Assembly: GCA_905147135.1 (NCBI GenBank)
Contig: LR990056.1
Location: 8,814,001-8,878,000 of the forward strand
From: Blastobasis lacticolella
Lineage: Eukaryota > Arthropoda > Insecta > Lepidoptera > Blastobasidae
Direction: 5' to 3'
Length of the DNA: 64,000 nt
The notes under the pieces were generated by a model. The model saw only the letters and a list, made by a program, of their open reading frames with translations. It was not told where the DNA came from and did not search any database. A program made the position numbers and the translations under genes. Each line of letters opens with the position of its first letter. Position 1 is the stretch's first letter. Below, piece after piece: positions 45,800 through 55,654 of the stretch.

Positions 45800-47400
45800 G
45801 TGCCAACATGTATCGGAAAAAAAAGAGAAAATTTGTTAGCGTGTTTGTTTACATTTAACAGGAGACATTCGAACGAACTTTTCCATATTTCAGTATGTCT
45901 GTTATTGTGGTCGTAGTTTCCCAATGTTATAGAAGATATCCGCGGTAACAATGGGATCACTCATATACGTTTCTTTTAATACTACAAAACGGAAAAAAGG
46001 GGTAGTTTGGTTAGTAATTTAATTTTATGTTGGTATCAAGTTATTAATCGAAAAAAAAAAAGTAAATACGAGTAAGTGAACTGATTGACGGTAGATAATT
46101 TCGATTTATGTTTTGAGTAACTAAAGATAAACCTGTGACTTAGTTCGACCGAAAACCATTTGTTCTATGTTAATATGACTTAGTTTGACCTGGTTAAAGA
46201 CTTTTTTAGACGGATCTATCTAAGAAGCTAACTCAATATGTGACGTCTATCGAGCCGAGGATTTTATAAGATTTATGTGATAATTTTGTTTTCTTAAAAT
46301 TTCGTAATTCGCATCATCGGATGGAGGTGATCGTGTTTTATCACTGATGGTGGGCTGATGGAGCCTATGGGAGCGTTTTATGGTTGCTTACCGGCCTGAT
46401 GGAGGCTATGGGAGCGTGGCTAATAGAAGGTAGTTGTTTCAATCTTTGTGAGAAAATTGTGAACGATAATGATGTTAAGAAAGTCCAGAAATTTTGGTGA
46501 TTGTTCAATAGTCGGTTTATTAAATTAACTTTAGCTCCGAGTACTGAAATTTCCATGATTACCGATATAAAGTAACTTTTTCGAGTTCTGTTGTTGTACC
46601 AGTAAGATGAGGCAGTGTAAGAAATGGTGAGATTTTATATCCTTCTGCCAGTACAAGTTTAGTAGTACCTGAACTGTTGTTGAGGTCAAATATCCTGATT
46701 TATTTGGCTGACTTGGAGTGGCCTGGAAATCATGTGTGTGATAGCCCCGAAAGTCTCGATGTTGTGGCTGTAGATGGCAAATTTAATGTTGTAATTTTTT
46801 TTTAAAAGGCGTCTGTGTATGGGACACCTTCATTATTACAATCATTGTTAAATCGTTTCAAAATGGGAGGCTAAAACATAACGTAAACTCTAAATAGAGT
46901 ATACTTGTTCGAACAGTTAAAATTGATGACGATGATTATTACTTGTTTAGTTTTGGTGTGGTAACATATGAACTGGATGGTAACAACTTACCTATGACTG
47001 GCGTAACAGATAAACGTGAGAGCTTCATATTATTAAACTCCTGATTTAGTTTTGATATTGAGCAGTAGAGATAATGTTGTTTTTGTAGAGATATCACCGT
47101 GAACATTTGTTCGAGTCTGTGACGATTACTTGTTATATAACTCGTAGACCGTTATTACGTGTTATGATAGCAGATATGACTGTGTTACCTATCACTGACT
47201 TAGTGCAGATTTGGTCGAAGAATTGACCACGAGCTGAGAGTCTATAGACAGCTATTAGTGAAGTAAAGCGTGTTAAAGTTACTACTTCATGATTTCAGCA
47301 ATTTCATATTAAAAAGTATACTGTATAGTCTAGCAGTGGCTATATAAGTACGGCTACTACAGTGGTGCCCCTATGTTATAGAAAGAGGTATTACTAGAGT
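45800..47400. other. interior of the LTR element, nothing recognised
   Basis: AT-rich sequence with frequent stops in all frames. One local direct repeat of GATGGAG..TATGGGAGCGT occurs near 46357 and 46397. No protein domain seen. Confidence 0.5.
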
Positions 47401-47475
47401 CTATAAGTTTCTACTGGTTTAAAAAATGTGACGAATGAACAACACTGAGCTTATATGTTGGCAATGTTTATTAAC

Positions 47476-47830
47476 GCCTGGGTGGCTCCCGCCTGTGTGG
47501 CTCCCGCCTGTGTGGCTCCCGCCTGTGTGGCTCCCGCCTGTGTGGCTCCCGCCTGTGTGGCTCCCGCCTGTGTGGCTCCCGCCTGTGTAGATCCCGCCTG
47601 TGTGGCTCCCGCCTGGGTGGCTCCCGCCTGTGTGGCTTCCGCCTCTGTGGCACCCACCTGTGTGGCATTCCGCCTGTGTGGCATCCCGCCTGTGTGGCAT
47701 CTCGCCTCTGTGGCATTTAGCCTGTGAGGCATTCCGCCTGTATGGCATTTCGCCGGTGTGGTATTTTTCTGTGTGGCATTTCGCCTCTGTGCCATTTACC
47801 CTTGTGTGACATCTGACCTGTATCGTGCTA
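47476..47830 (+). repeat. 15-bp satellite (GCCTGTGTGGCTCCC)n
   Basis: About twelve tandem units of GCCTGTGTGGCTCCC from 47476 to about 47655, then decayed 15-16 bp units. Scattered related units occur again at 47905-48050. The unit length is a multiple of three and has no stop, so false open frames arise on both strands. Confidence 0.9.
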
Positions 47831-48717
47831 TGGCAGACGTGATACAGGATATAGAATATACTCGTAGTTTGACGATTAGAGTGGTAATGACCAGAGTGAC
47901 ACCCAGTCTGTGTGGCACCTAGTCTGTGTGGTATTTCGCTATTGTGCAGGTCCAGTTGCGTGCCGGCCCGGTTGCGAGGCGGCCCGATTGCGTGGCTGCC
48001 CGTCTGATAGCGTTCGTCAGTGTGGTGGTTCGCCTGTGTGTCATTTCTTCTGTATGGTAATATTACTCTTATTTTTAAAATTAGGATGGCGCTGACGGAT
48101 GACCAAAATCATATGGCATTTAATGAAGGAGTGTTTCGATCACACTCAAAGTAACATTGGGTCTTTTGCCGAGTACTGAAAATTTTATGTAGGTAGGTAT
48201 GTCACATATTTGTAGTAAATCTAAGTACCTACAGTAATGGAGGTCGGGGACAGTACACGAGCTTTGTGATTGGATTTGTGATGTTTCCCACTCAACAAGA
48301 TCATCAAGGGGAAAACACTGGTGATGATGATGAAACCTTCATTTGTGGTAATTGTGATACGGTTCATAGTCTGGTGTCCTGTCACGCCTCTCTTATAAAC
48401 TGAAGCCGTAGCTGAATTTATGTCGGCAACTTAGAAAGAATAACTTGTGTACGAGATGATGTTGTTCTCTCAAGTCTCTCTCAATCTACGGAAGTTTAGT
48501 ATGATAAATGATAATGTACGTATGTTTTATGTGTACACAAATAGCATTTACTTAAGTATTGGTGGGTTGAAACAGTCGTGATAGATCCAATCACATGATT
48601 CATAAGACTTACTTGGGTGATGTGTTGTGGTCAGAAGTGACCGAGCGAATATGGTACTGTGCTATGGTTTTCATGTTTCAGATAACACACGAGGACGTGT
48701 GTATAGCAGGACGGCCG

Positions 48718-49168
48718 TGACGGATGCGGTCAATAGTACGGACTCATGTGGTCAATAGTACGGACGAAGAAAACGGAAGTGGGAGTGCGCCCTTTGGTGG
48801 GGCGTGCTGACAGAGTCTCGACGGCACGACTCGGGCCGAGTGGCGGCCATTCTTGGCGCGACTGCCGCCGAGGAGTGACGCGTCTTGAAACTGTCTCCAC
48901 ATTTCGTTTATAGAAAGTGTTATTTACGTTTGAAAATAAAGTAATTTTAAAATCACTTTTGAAATAAGAAAGTTAATCACCTCAACTGACTACATTGTGA
49001 TACTACTCTGATTTCAAGTGAAATTATAAGTGATGTGCAAAAATGAATTGGAATAAATACAGTGGAGTAAATGTGAACCTTTTCTTTAATTTGTCTGGAC
49101 GATCTAATACTGATATCACCACCCTGATGACAATGATCCTGATACACCCTTTCCTTCACGCGACGACA
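48718..49168. repeat. right LTR of the non-coding element
   Basis: Same length and, by eye, the same sequence as 43629-44079, followed by TATATAT. Confidence 0.8.
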
Positions 49169-49172
49169 TATA

Positions 49173-49440
49173 TATTTTTTTAGGTATATGGTATATATGT
49201 ATAAATTTATCGATAGTGTAGTCTATTTTTAATAATTAAATATTTATATATTGTGCACGTCTTAAACTACTTCCAGTCATCACGTTCTCTTTGCTGTAGG
49301 CCTGCTGGAAGAAATTTCTTTTTAGAAATAAGTAGTGCCTTTTGTGTCATGTATATATTTGCCATATCTTTGTTACCATTTTTGTGTGCAATAAACTATT
49401 AAATTAAATAAATAAATAAATAAATAAACAAAACGAAACT
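49173..49440 (+). repeat. old LINE 3' end with (AAAT)n tail
   Basis: GGCCTGCTGGAAGAAATTTC, then TGTGCAATAAA and an AAAT run, a common LINE 3' end in moths. A related end lies at 10240-10310. Confidence 0.5.
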
Positions 49441-49680
49441 TAAAAAGACCTTAAGGTTCATATAATCCACTGTACCAGAACGTCCACTTCATCAGAATAT
49501 CCACTGTATCAGAATGACCACTGTATCACAAATATTTTGACATGTAAGTACATATAGGTAGATGGGTTTATGCCGCTACCAAGTTAAGATTATAAAACCC
49601 CCCCTTAAGGGGTCTTGTTCTCAGTTCACTTCAAACAAGTTAACTATATGACGTCTTGACTGTCAAGCCAAGATTATTAA
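49441..49680 (+). repeat. LTR-like fragment with TATA and initiator
   Basis: Shares long stretches with 30236-30275 plus 31230-31470. Contains TATAAAACC near 49592 and TCAGTT about 30 bases later, the spacing of a core promoter. Confidence 0.55.
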
Positions 49681-49681
49681 A

Positions 49682-49988
49682 ATTGCCGTCGTTTGAGTTT
49701 CGTTGCTAATAAAAAAATGCGTCTGGTGTGCGAGCCTTGTTCCGCGCTCATGTACCGGCGCTGCCAGGTTTCACGGCTACGAAGCTTCACCTTGTGTTTT
49801 ACATAGGACATAGAGAAGCTGAGATAATCCGGTGTCTTGTGGAGAACAGTGGCGCTATTAGCAGCTCGGTCAGCAGCTTCGTTGCCCGCTATACCGGTGT
49901 GTCCTTTTACCCAGGCTATCTCCAGCCTCCCTGTTCCTGTGCGACTGTGGACATGTCGGTGAATAGAGGACACCAACGGGTGCACGTT
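49682..49988 (-). mobile_element. older LINE, RNase H domain, downstream half
   Basis: Continues the frame broken at 54976 with WVKGHTGIAGNEAADRAA and ends after ETWQRRY. The final catalytic D of the domain is in EAADR. Only the C-terminal part of this LINE is present. Confidence 0.75.
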
Positions 49989-50245
49989 AAAAAAAAAAAA
50001 AAAAAATACATTTATTCCAATAAAATAACAAAGTCACAACAACAAATTCATGAGAGCTAGCCACAACTAACAAGAGTCTTACAGAACTAGGTATTATTGG
50101 TCGCCCTGATCCCTAAACTAAGTAAACTTGTATCTTAGGGATCAGTGATCCACCGAACGGAGACTAGCATCTCTACACTTAGCCAATAATTAAATATTGG
50201 TACAGATCAGCACGTGTTCGCATAGACTAGTATTAAAGGATAAGA

Positions 50246-50267
50246 GTGTGTGCGTGTGCGTGCGCGC

Positions 50268-50333
<66 letters not shown>

Positions 50334-50350
50334 GTGTGTGAGTGAGTGAG
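50246..50350 (+). repeat. (TG)n microsatellite in the LINE 3' UTR
   Basis: About 100 bases of TG with a few CG units, ending GAGTGAGTGAGT. It lies between the ORF2 stop and the element end. Confidence 0.95.
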
Positions 50351-50367
50351 TAAGTATATGTAACTTC

Positions 50368-53286
50368 TTATAAGCAATTTTTAACAAACTCTTCAGTTCC
50401 ATCATAATCTAGAGTCATTAACCAGTTTTTCAATTTGAAATTAGATTCGTATTTGCTCAAGGCGTAAATTTTTAGAACTCTGTTAACTGAGTTATATAGT
50501 CTAGATCCGATCGTGTTGAAGTGGCGACCAGCAAATTTAGTACGAGCTGTCTTAGGGTTACAAACTGGGAGACCCGGCCGCCTACGTAGGACACTGTCCT
50601 CCACGGGGAGCTCAGTGTGCCGCCTGATGACGGCACGTAACACAAAGAGTTGCCTCACGGTGAGCACACGGCATTCGGAGTACAGTTTTGTGGTCGAGTA
50701 GAAACGCGGCTTAAACAAAATAACCTTCAGTATTGCTCTCTGCGCTCTTTCAAGTGCCATCAGCGATGTCTTATGTGTACTTCCCCACACTGGAATGCAA
50801 TATGATACAATTGACTGACTTAAAGCTTTATAGACAAGCATTAAGGTTTTTGTATCTGCCGAGTGTCTCAATTTACAGAAAACGTATATTAATTTCCTTA
50901 TGCGGGCTGAGGTAGTGTCAATATGTTTGTGCCAGTCGAGGCGCTCATCTACCTGGAGACCTAGATATTTTATGCAGGTGACATTAGAAACTGAGGGACA
51001 CTGGCACTGATTTCTTATCTTACAGAGGTGCGCCTTAATACTGATCTCGTCCTGAGTGGGTGAAAAGCTTTTGTTTGTGTAAAAGTTGATGGTTTTTGTT
51101 TTTACCAGGTTTAATGTCAAACTATTTCGGGAGAGCCAATCCATAACTTGTCGCAATGAGTCCTCTGCTCGCTGTTTTACGCATCTCCAGTTCTCACCAT
51201 GTATTATAAGGGCAGTGTCATCCGCGTAGGTAAAAATACTGCAATTTGGGAGAGACAATTTGCATAAATCGTTTATGTATATCAAGAAAAGGGTCGGACC
51301 CAAGATACTACCTTGCGGGACACCAAAAGACATATATTCTTCACCGCTAATGAAGCTACCTATCTTTACTGACTGAGTGCGCTTACTGAGATAATCCCTG
51401 AGTATGTCAGAAGCTAAGCCACGGACTCCGATCGATTCCAACTTGGCTAAAAGGATAGGAATTGACACTGTGTCAAACGCCTTCGCGAGGTCAAGGAAAA
51501 CACCCGAACACTTTAATTTCTTGTCCAATTTTTCTACGATTGTGTCTGTCAGGGCGATTACCGCATCTTCCGTGGACTTGCCGGCTCTAAATCCGTACTG
51601 GTTAGTGGCTAATATATCAAATTTTTCCAAATATTTAGTTAAACAATTATTTAAAACTCGCTCTAGGATTTTTGATAGAGCTGACAGCACTGAAATTGGC
51701 CTGTAATTAGTGAAGAGCTTCCTGTCCCCGCTCTTGTAAATGGGATGAACTAGCGCCCTTTTCAGGGCCACAGGGAAAGTACCCGTTGAGATGGAGAGGT
51801 TGCATAAATGTGTAATTGGTGGGGTTAGGGTTTGGCGCGATAATATAAGGACTTTAGTTGGGATATCATCCCAACCAATGGCACAATCAATACGTAAGGA
51901 GGCTATCAACCTTTCTATCTCCGCCTCAGTAACAGGCAGGATCACCAAGGAATTCGACTGAGATGTAGTAGTTGTCCGATTTTTGAACAAATGTGAGGAA
52001 TCTATTCTGGAGGCCAAGTCACTTCCGATGTTCGCGAAATATTTATTTGCTGAATTAACAGAGTTCAATGGATTACATGAATAACTTAATAATTCTGTGG
52101 GGGTTGAATTAACTCGTCGAGTGTTCGTAATATTTTTAATCACGTCCCATGTTGCTTTCGGGTTATTTTTAGCTTTTTCAAATTCATTTTTCTCATAAGC
52201 TGTCTTAAGTTTTAAAAGTAGAGCATTACAGAAATTACGGTAACGTTTGTAAATTATCTTTACCACATAATTCTCGGGATCTTTATTAAGTTGAGAATGC
52301 ATCTTGTCCCTGTTTTTGATACACCGTAGAAGTCCTGGAGTTATCCAGGGCTTTATGGTTCGAGCTTTCCTCGGTACAGAAAGAGTTGCAGTGTGCTTCT
52401 TTACAATACCACTTATTGTGGAAATGAGGAGATTTGCTGCCACATTAGCATTGGTCGATTTCATAATTTCTGTGTAATCGGCAGAGTTAAGCTCGTCCTG
52501 TATAGCTGCAAAATCTAGGCAAATATGTGTTTTATTTATGGGATAATGTGAAGGGGTCATTCTTGTCATGGATAAAGCAACCGGCAGGTGGTCTGTTATA
52601 CTGGATTCCAACACCACAACACGAGTCGCAAGATCTGTTTTAAGCAAAATATGGTCCAGGCAGCTGTTCATCCGAGTGGGAAGGTAATGAGCCGGTAGTA
52701 AGCCTAAACTTGCTGTCGTAGTTAAGTATTCCGATGAAAGACGATCGTTATTATTTTCCCTAATATCTACGTTTAGATCCCCGGCCATAACTAGATTATT
52801 AAACCTATAAAGTGACCGAACCAATCTGTCCAGGCTATCATAGAAACGGGTCAGGTCTTTGTATGATGGGGAGCGGTATAAGCAAATAAAGGCTGACCCA
52901 TCTATTGTACATACTAGGCAATTCGCATCTTTGAATTGTGGCTCAAATACTGTGCACTTCAATGAGTCACGCGTATAAATCACCACTCCATCGTTTTGTA
53001 TCGGGTTATTTTGAGTGTTGTAAGAACTGTAACCCTCCAAGTTTGGAATAATTGATGAGCTCTTCAACCAACACTCCGTCAAAATAATTATATCAAAGCA
53101 AGCGCTGATAGAACTTAACAAAGTTTGAAATTGGTCAAAATTCTTATTGATACTTCTTATATTAAGATGGATAATTTTTAACGACTCATTAGAATGCGCG
53201 AGATAGTTATGACAAGTGTCTGGGGCAGATACGTACGATTTAGCCAGTGACATGGTGTCTAAGTTATCTTGAACACTATCTACCAT
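50368..53286 (-). CDS. LINE ORF2: endonuclease and reverse transcriptase
   Basis: 972 residues from the first ATG (53284-53286). The N-terminal apurinic-type endonuclease shows HLNIRSINKN, LTECWL, GDLNVD and a TDHLPV end motif, covering the catalytic E, D and H positions. The reverse transcriptase shows NYRPISVLSALSK, GFRAGKSTEDA, FLDLAKAFDTV, VPQGSILGPTLF and the catalytic FTYADDTALI, then the C-terminal domain with YLGLQVDERLDWHKHI and VYKALSQSIVSYCIPVWG. No RNase H domain. No stop or frameshift, unlike the other LINE copies here. Confidence 0.92.
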   Translation of the reverse strand: MVDSVQDNLDTMSLAKSYVSAPDTCHNYLAHSNESLKIIHLNIRSINKNFDQFQTLLSSISACFDIIILTECWLKSSSIIPNLEGYSSYNTQNNPIQNDGVVIYTRDSLKCTVFEPQFKDANCLVCTIDGSAFICLYRSPSYKDLTRFYDSLDRLVRSLYRFNNLVMAGDLNVDIRENNNDRLSSEYLTTTASLGLLPAHYLPTRMNSCLDHILLKTDLATRVVVLESSITDHLPVALSMTRMTPSHYPINKTHICLDFAAIQDELNSADYTEIMKSTNANVAANLLISTISGIVKKHTATLSVPRKARTIKPWITPGLLRCIKNRDKMHSQLNKDPENYVVKIIYKRYRNFCNALLLKLKTAYEKNEFEKAKNNPKATWDVIKNITNTRRVNSTPTELLSYSCNPLNSVNSANKYFANIGSDLASRIDSSHLFKNRTTTTSQSNSLVILPVTEAEIERLIASLRIDCAIGWDDIPTKVLILSRQTLTPPITHLCNLSISTGTFPVALKRALVHPIYKSGDRKLFTNYRPISVLSALSKILERVLNNCLTKYLEKFDILATNQYGFRAGKSTEDAVIALTDTIVEKLDKKLKCSGVFLDLAKAFDTVSIPILLAKLESIGVRGLASDILRDYLSKRTQSVKIGSFISGEEYMSFGVPQGSILGPTLFLIYINDLCKLSLPNCSIFTYADDTALIIHGENWRCVKQRAEDSLRQVMDWLSRNSLTLNLVKTKTINFYTNKSFSPTQDEISIKAHLCKIRNQCQCPSVSNVTCIKYLGLQVDERLDWHKHIDTTSARIRKLIYVFCKLRHSADTKTLMLVYKALSQSIVSYCIPVWGSTHKTSLMALERAQRAILKVILFKPRFYSTTKLYSECRVLTVRQLFVLRAVIRRHTELPVEDSVLRRRPGLPVCNPKTARTKFAGRHFNTIGSRLYNSVNRVLKIYALSKYESNFKLKNWLMTLDYDGTEEFVKNCL

Positions 53287-53516
53287 TTTTAAACGTAATA
53301 TGTAGTACAAAATGGGTGCGCAGAAATTATGATGTACTGATTTGCAAATAAGCAGTGCATTTTAATTTTTAACTTTGAGAGCTGAAAATGAGTGGAAGTG
53401 AAGTGTGAGTGTGTGTATGAGGTGAGTTTAATAACAATTATATTAAGAAAATAATGTTCAAACAATAATATTAGAAAAAGAACTAGAGTAGGTATTAAAT
53501 ATATTGATCCAAATAG

Positions 53517-54473
53517 TCAAATTGCAGTACTTGCGGTTTCCCGTAAATCATTGAGGCATTGTTCAGTTCTTATTTGAATTTGTTTCGCGTTCTCTTCTTT
53601 CCTCAAGAAAACTGTCGAGTTTGCGATCCAACAGAACTGATAGTTATTTTCCTTTGAAAATTTTCTACCTAGGAAGTACAGCCGCTTGGTGGCTGAAGGC
53701 AAGTGTTCGTCCACGTAAACTGGGGAACGCTCTCCAGATAAACCAATGTTATGGGTGTGCAATTTATTTTCCAGTTTCTGAGATTTGTTGTATTTTCTGG
53801 TTGCATTTATAAAGTTGTTTTTATTTATGACGGACTTGAACTCGACCAGAATGGGTCTAATATTGCCGGGTTTAGCAGGAAGTCGTCGAATGTCCCGCAG
53901 GTCGCTGGATTCCAGACTCACACTTACAGTCTTAGCCACCTTGGATAAATACCCGATAAGATCAGCGGTTTTTTCGTTTTCCCTCGAGGAAATGTTTCTT
54001 ATTTCGATTGCCGCCGACCTGGATTGAAACTTCATGTCTCTGATCTGTCCATCTAAATTATTTATAATTTCCTTATTTTCCAATTTTTCTTTTTCCAATG
54101 TGCTAATTTTAATCTTCAGCTCTTCGAAACTCTGGTTGATGAATGCCATGGATTTTTCTATATCTGAGTTGGTATTTTTTATTTGCTGGCACTGTGTTTT
54201 TAACTCAGAAACTTCTGATACTAATTTCGCCAAGATGGTGGTTTGTTCAAGTTTCCATGCTTCGAGCATTGCTTTTAGCTCGTTGTAGCAATTAGACGGA
54301 ATGTCATGGGGCTGGTTATCGCACGGCGAGTCTTTACGCGGGCGCAGTGACCGCGCCTTCTTAACAACTTGCTCCGGTTCTTGAGATATTGAAACGGCGG
54401 TCCCTCCCTTACTCTCTAGAGTTACCTTCGGACTAGAGTCCTTAGTTGGGGTACGGGGAACTTTTGGCATCAT
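53517..54473 (-). CDS. LINE ORF1: coiled-coil nucleic-acid-binding protein with FP25K-like C-terminus
   Basis: 318 residues. The start is rich in basic residues (RSLRPRKDS near 40), followed by a long coiled coil (about 75-150, with LKIKISTLEKEKLENKEIIN). The C-terminal domain reads DLRDIRRLPAK, RPILVEFKS, then VYVDEHLPSATKRLYFLGRK. This domain matches the pattern of the FP25K-like domain that insect LINE ORF1s share with a baculovirus protein. It probably coats the LINE RNA. It is 230 bases upstream of ORF2 on the same strand. Confidence 0.82.
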   Translation of the reverse strand: MMPKVPRTPTKDSSPKVTLESKGGTAVSISQEPEQVVKKARSLRPRKDSPCDNQPHDIPSNCYNELKAMLEAWKLEQTTILAKLVSEVSELKTQCQQIKNTNSDIEKSMAFINQSFEELKIKISTLEKEKLENKEIINNLDGQIRDMKFQSRSAAIEIRNISSRENEKTADLIGYLSKVAKTVSVSLESSDLRDIRRLPAKPGNIRPILVEFKSVINKNNFINATRKYNKSQKLENKLHTHNIGLSGERSPVYVDEHLPSATKRLYFLGRKFSKENNYQFCWIANSTVFLRKEENAKQIQIRTEQCLNDLRETASTAI

Positions 54474-54679
54474 GACTTACTTATTTAATCACGCCTCACA
54501 CAAGGGGATAATCAAAAGAGTGCACTCGTTCGATACAGAATAGTGTAATCCGCGCGTGTAGCGTAGCGACATCTAGGGGCAGCAGTGCGTACCGCTTTGC
54601 AGTGACGTGCGTCGGCTGGCCGTGTGGGGATGTTGTAGCTTTCCGCGCAGAAGCAGATAGGTAATTTCGCCGCGCGCCG

Positions 54680-54762
54680 CACTGACTTGATAGCCGAGCG
54701 GTGACACACGCCGTCTCACACGCAGACGCTCTCGGTTCAAGCCTCGCCGAGGACACCCCAAC
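54680..54762 (+). other. tRNA-like segment in the LINE 5' UTR (antisense)
   Basis: Contains AGCCGAGCGG, like an A box, and GGTTCAAGCC, like a B box, about 35 bases apart, followed by a run of A. It may be a tRNA-derived SINE scrap or chance. It reads opposite to the LINE. Confidence 0.35.
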
Positions 54763-54975
54763 AAAAAAAAAATTTAGTTTTTAGGTGAGCCTGGCTTTAC
54801 TAGTGTCGTCTCACTCGGGCTCCTCCCAGTGGGCGGAGTAATGCAATTTAACACTCACTTGTGGGACAAGGAATTGAAAATTCGAAATTTCACCAATCAC
54901 AAAATAGGTACTCAAAAATAGCAAAACAGATCACTGCACACGTCCACTCCGATCCGAATCCGTCGGAGGAATCCG

Positions 54976-55140
54976 ACGTTGTTCCTGTCTCCAATGGCCA
55001 TGACAGACGACATGGAGTCAGTGAGGATAACAACCTCATTCAATTGTCTTTCCTGCACCCACTCGCAAGCCTTAAGTATTGCGAGCAGTTCCGCCTGAAA
55101 GACAGTGCAGCTGCTGTGTAACCTTAGGTTCTCAGTAGCG
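54976..55140 (-). mobile_element. older LINE, RNase H domain, upstream half
   Basis: Minus-strand frame with FQAELLAILKACEWVQ, then VVILTDSMSSVMAIGDR, typical of the RNase H domain at the C-terminus of R1/I/LOA-type LINEs (catalytic E and D present). It breaks exactly at the insertion of the younger LINE; the other half is at 49682-49988. Confidence 0.75.
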
Positions 55141-55654
55141 TCTCGTGTACTTTAAATACCTGCGTGTTTTTGAAGCTTGCCCTGTGACACCTGGGCAGGT
55201 ACCAGGTGAGAAAGGTAACTAAAAATAAGAGTTATTTAACTTAAATTTGTATGGCTGTTTTTTATATATACTTTGTAGAACATTATGCTGAACTAGTATC
55301 ATAGGTCTCAGACACTTTTCATGGGCCAGAACTTTTGTCAGACGCTTTAAAGCTCAACAAAAAACAAATAAACTTTACTTATTTTTACATGTCTGACTTT
55401 TACATATGTTATTAAAGTAACTATTACAAAGTTATATTTCATCAGTCAGACAAATCTGAGTAACCAAACATCCCCTAAACACAAAAATTATTCAGCCGGG
55501 AGTGCGAGCGCGAGAGCGCTATGCAAATAAACAAAGACCATTTAATATATTAATGAAGAAACACCAATATCAGCAAGCTTTTATGCAGTTTGGAGATCCA
55601 GAGTCGTTTACCGATGAGCATATACAAAAACATATTTTCAACAAAATTCAAATT
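55141..55654. other. unassigned stretch with a 70-codon frame
   Basis: A plus frame at 55502-55714 reads KKHQYQQAFMQFGDPESFTD; not recognised and overlapping the mariner end. Probably repeat-derived. Confidence 0.3.

Larger units (their letters stand above)
43629..49168. mobile_element. young non-coding LTR retrotransposon-like element (LARD type)
   Basis: Direct repeats of 451 bases (43629-44079 and 48718-49168) begin TG and end CA, appear identical, and are flanked by TATA on both sides (43625-43628 and 49169-49172), fitting a 4-bp target duplication. The 4638-base interior has no recognisable gag, protease, reverse transcriptase or integrase. It holds a SINE scrap, a LINE C-terminus scrap and a 15-bp satellite. 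I infer a non-autonomous element moved by another element's proteins. A clear TGG-type primer-binding site after the left repeat and a purine tract before the right one were not seen, so the exact class is open. Orientation is undetermined. Confidence 0.75.
49989..54975 (-). mobile_element. full-length non-LTR retrotransposon with two intact ORFs
   Basis: Jockey/CR1-group LINE (possibly Daphne-like). The boundaries are set by a 5-bp target duplication ACGTT at 49984-49988 and 54976-54980. Order on the minus strand: 5' UTR, ORF1 (54473-53517), spacer, ORF2 (53286-50368, endonuclease plus reverse transcriptase), 3' UTR with a TG microsatellite, then AATAAATGTA and a run of T at the very end. 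It lies inside the RNase H domain of an older LINE whose frame would be continuous if one ACGTT and the element were removed. Both ORFs lack stops, so it may be recent and possibly active. Clade assignment is tentative. Confidence 0.85.

Noticed and set aside
47476..47660. CRISPR-like array
   Set aside because: Units are contiguous with no spacers, and the genome is eukaryotic.
47419..47809. Several overlapping repeat-rich open frames on both strands (collagen-like GGSHTGG, ATQAG)
   Set aside because: They arise from the stop-free 15-bp satellite; all frames are open and none has a domain.
50190..50405. 71-codon frame rich in TH repeats
   Set aside because: Product of the TG microsatellite in the LINE 3' UTR.
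54496..54764. Three overlapping arginine-rich frames upstream of LINE ORF1
   Set aside because: GC-rich 5' UTR of the LINE; frames overlap each other and show no domain.
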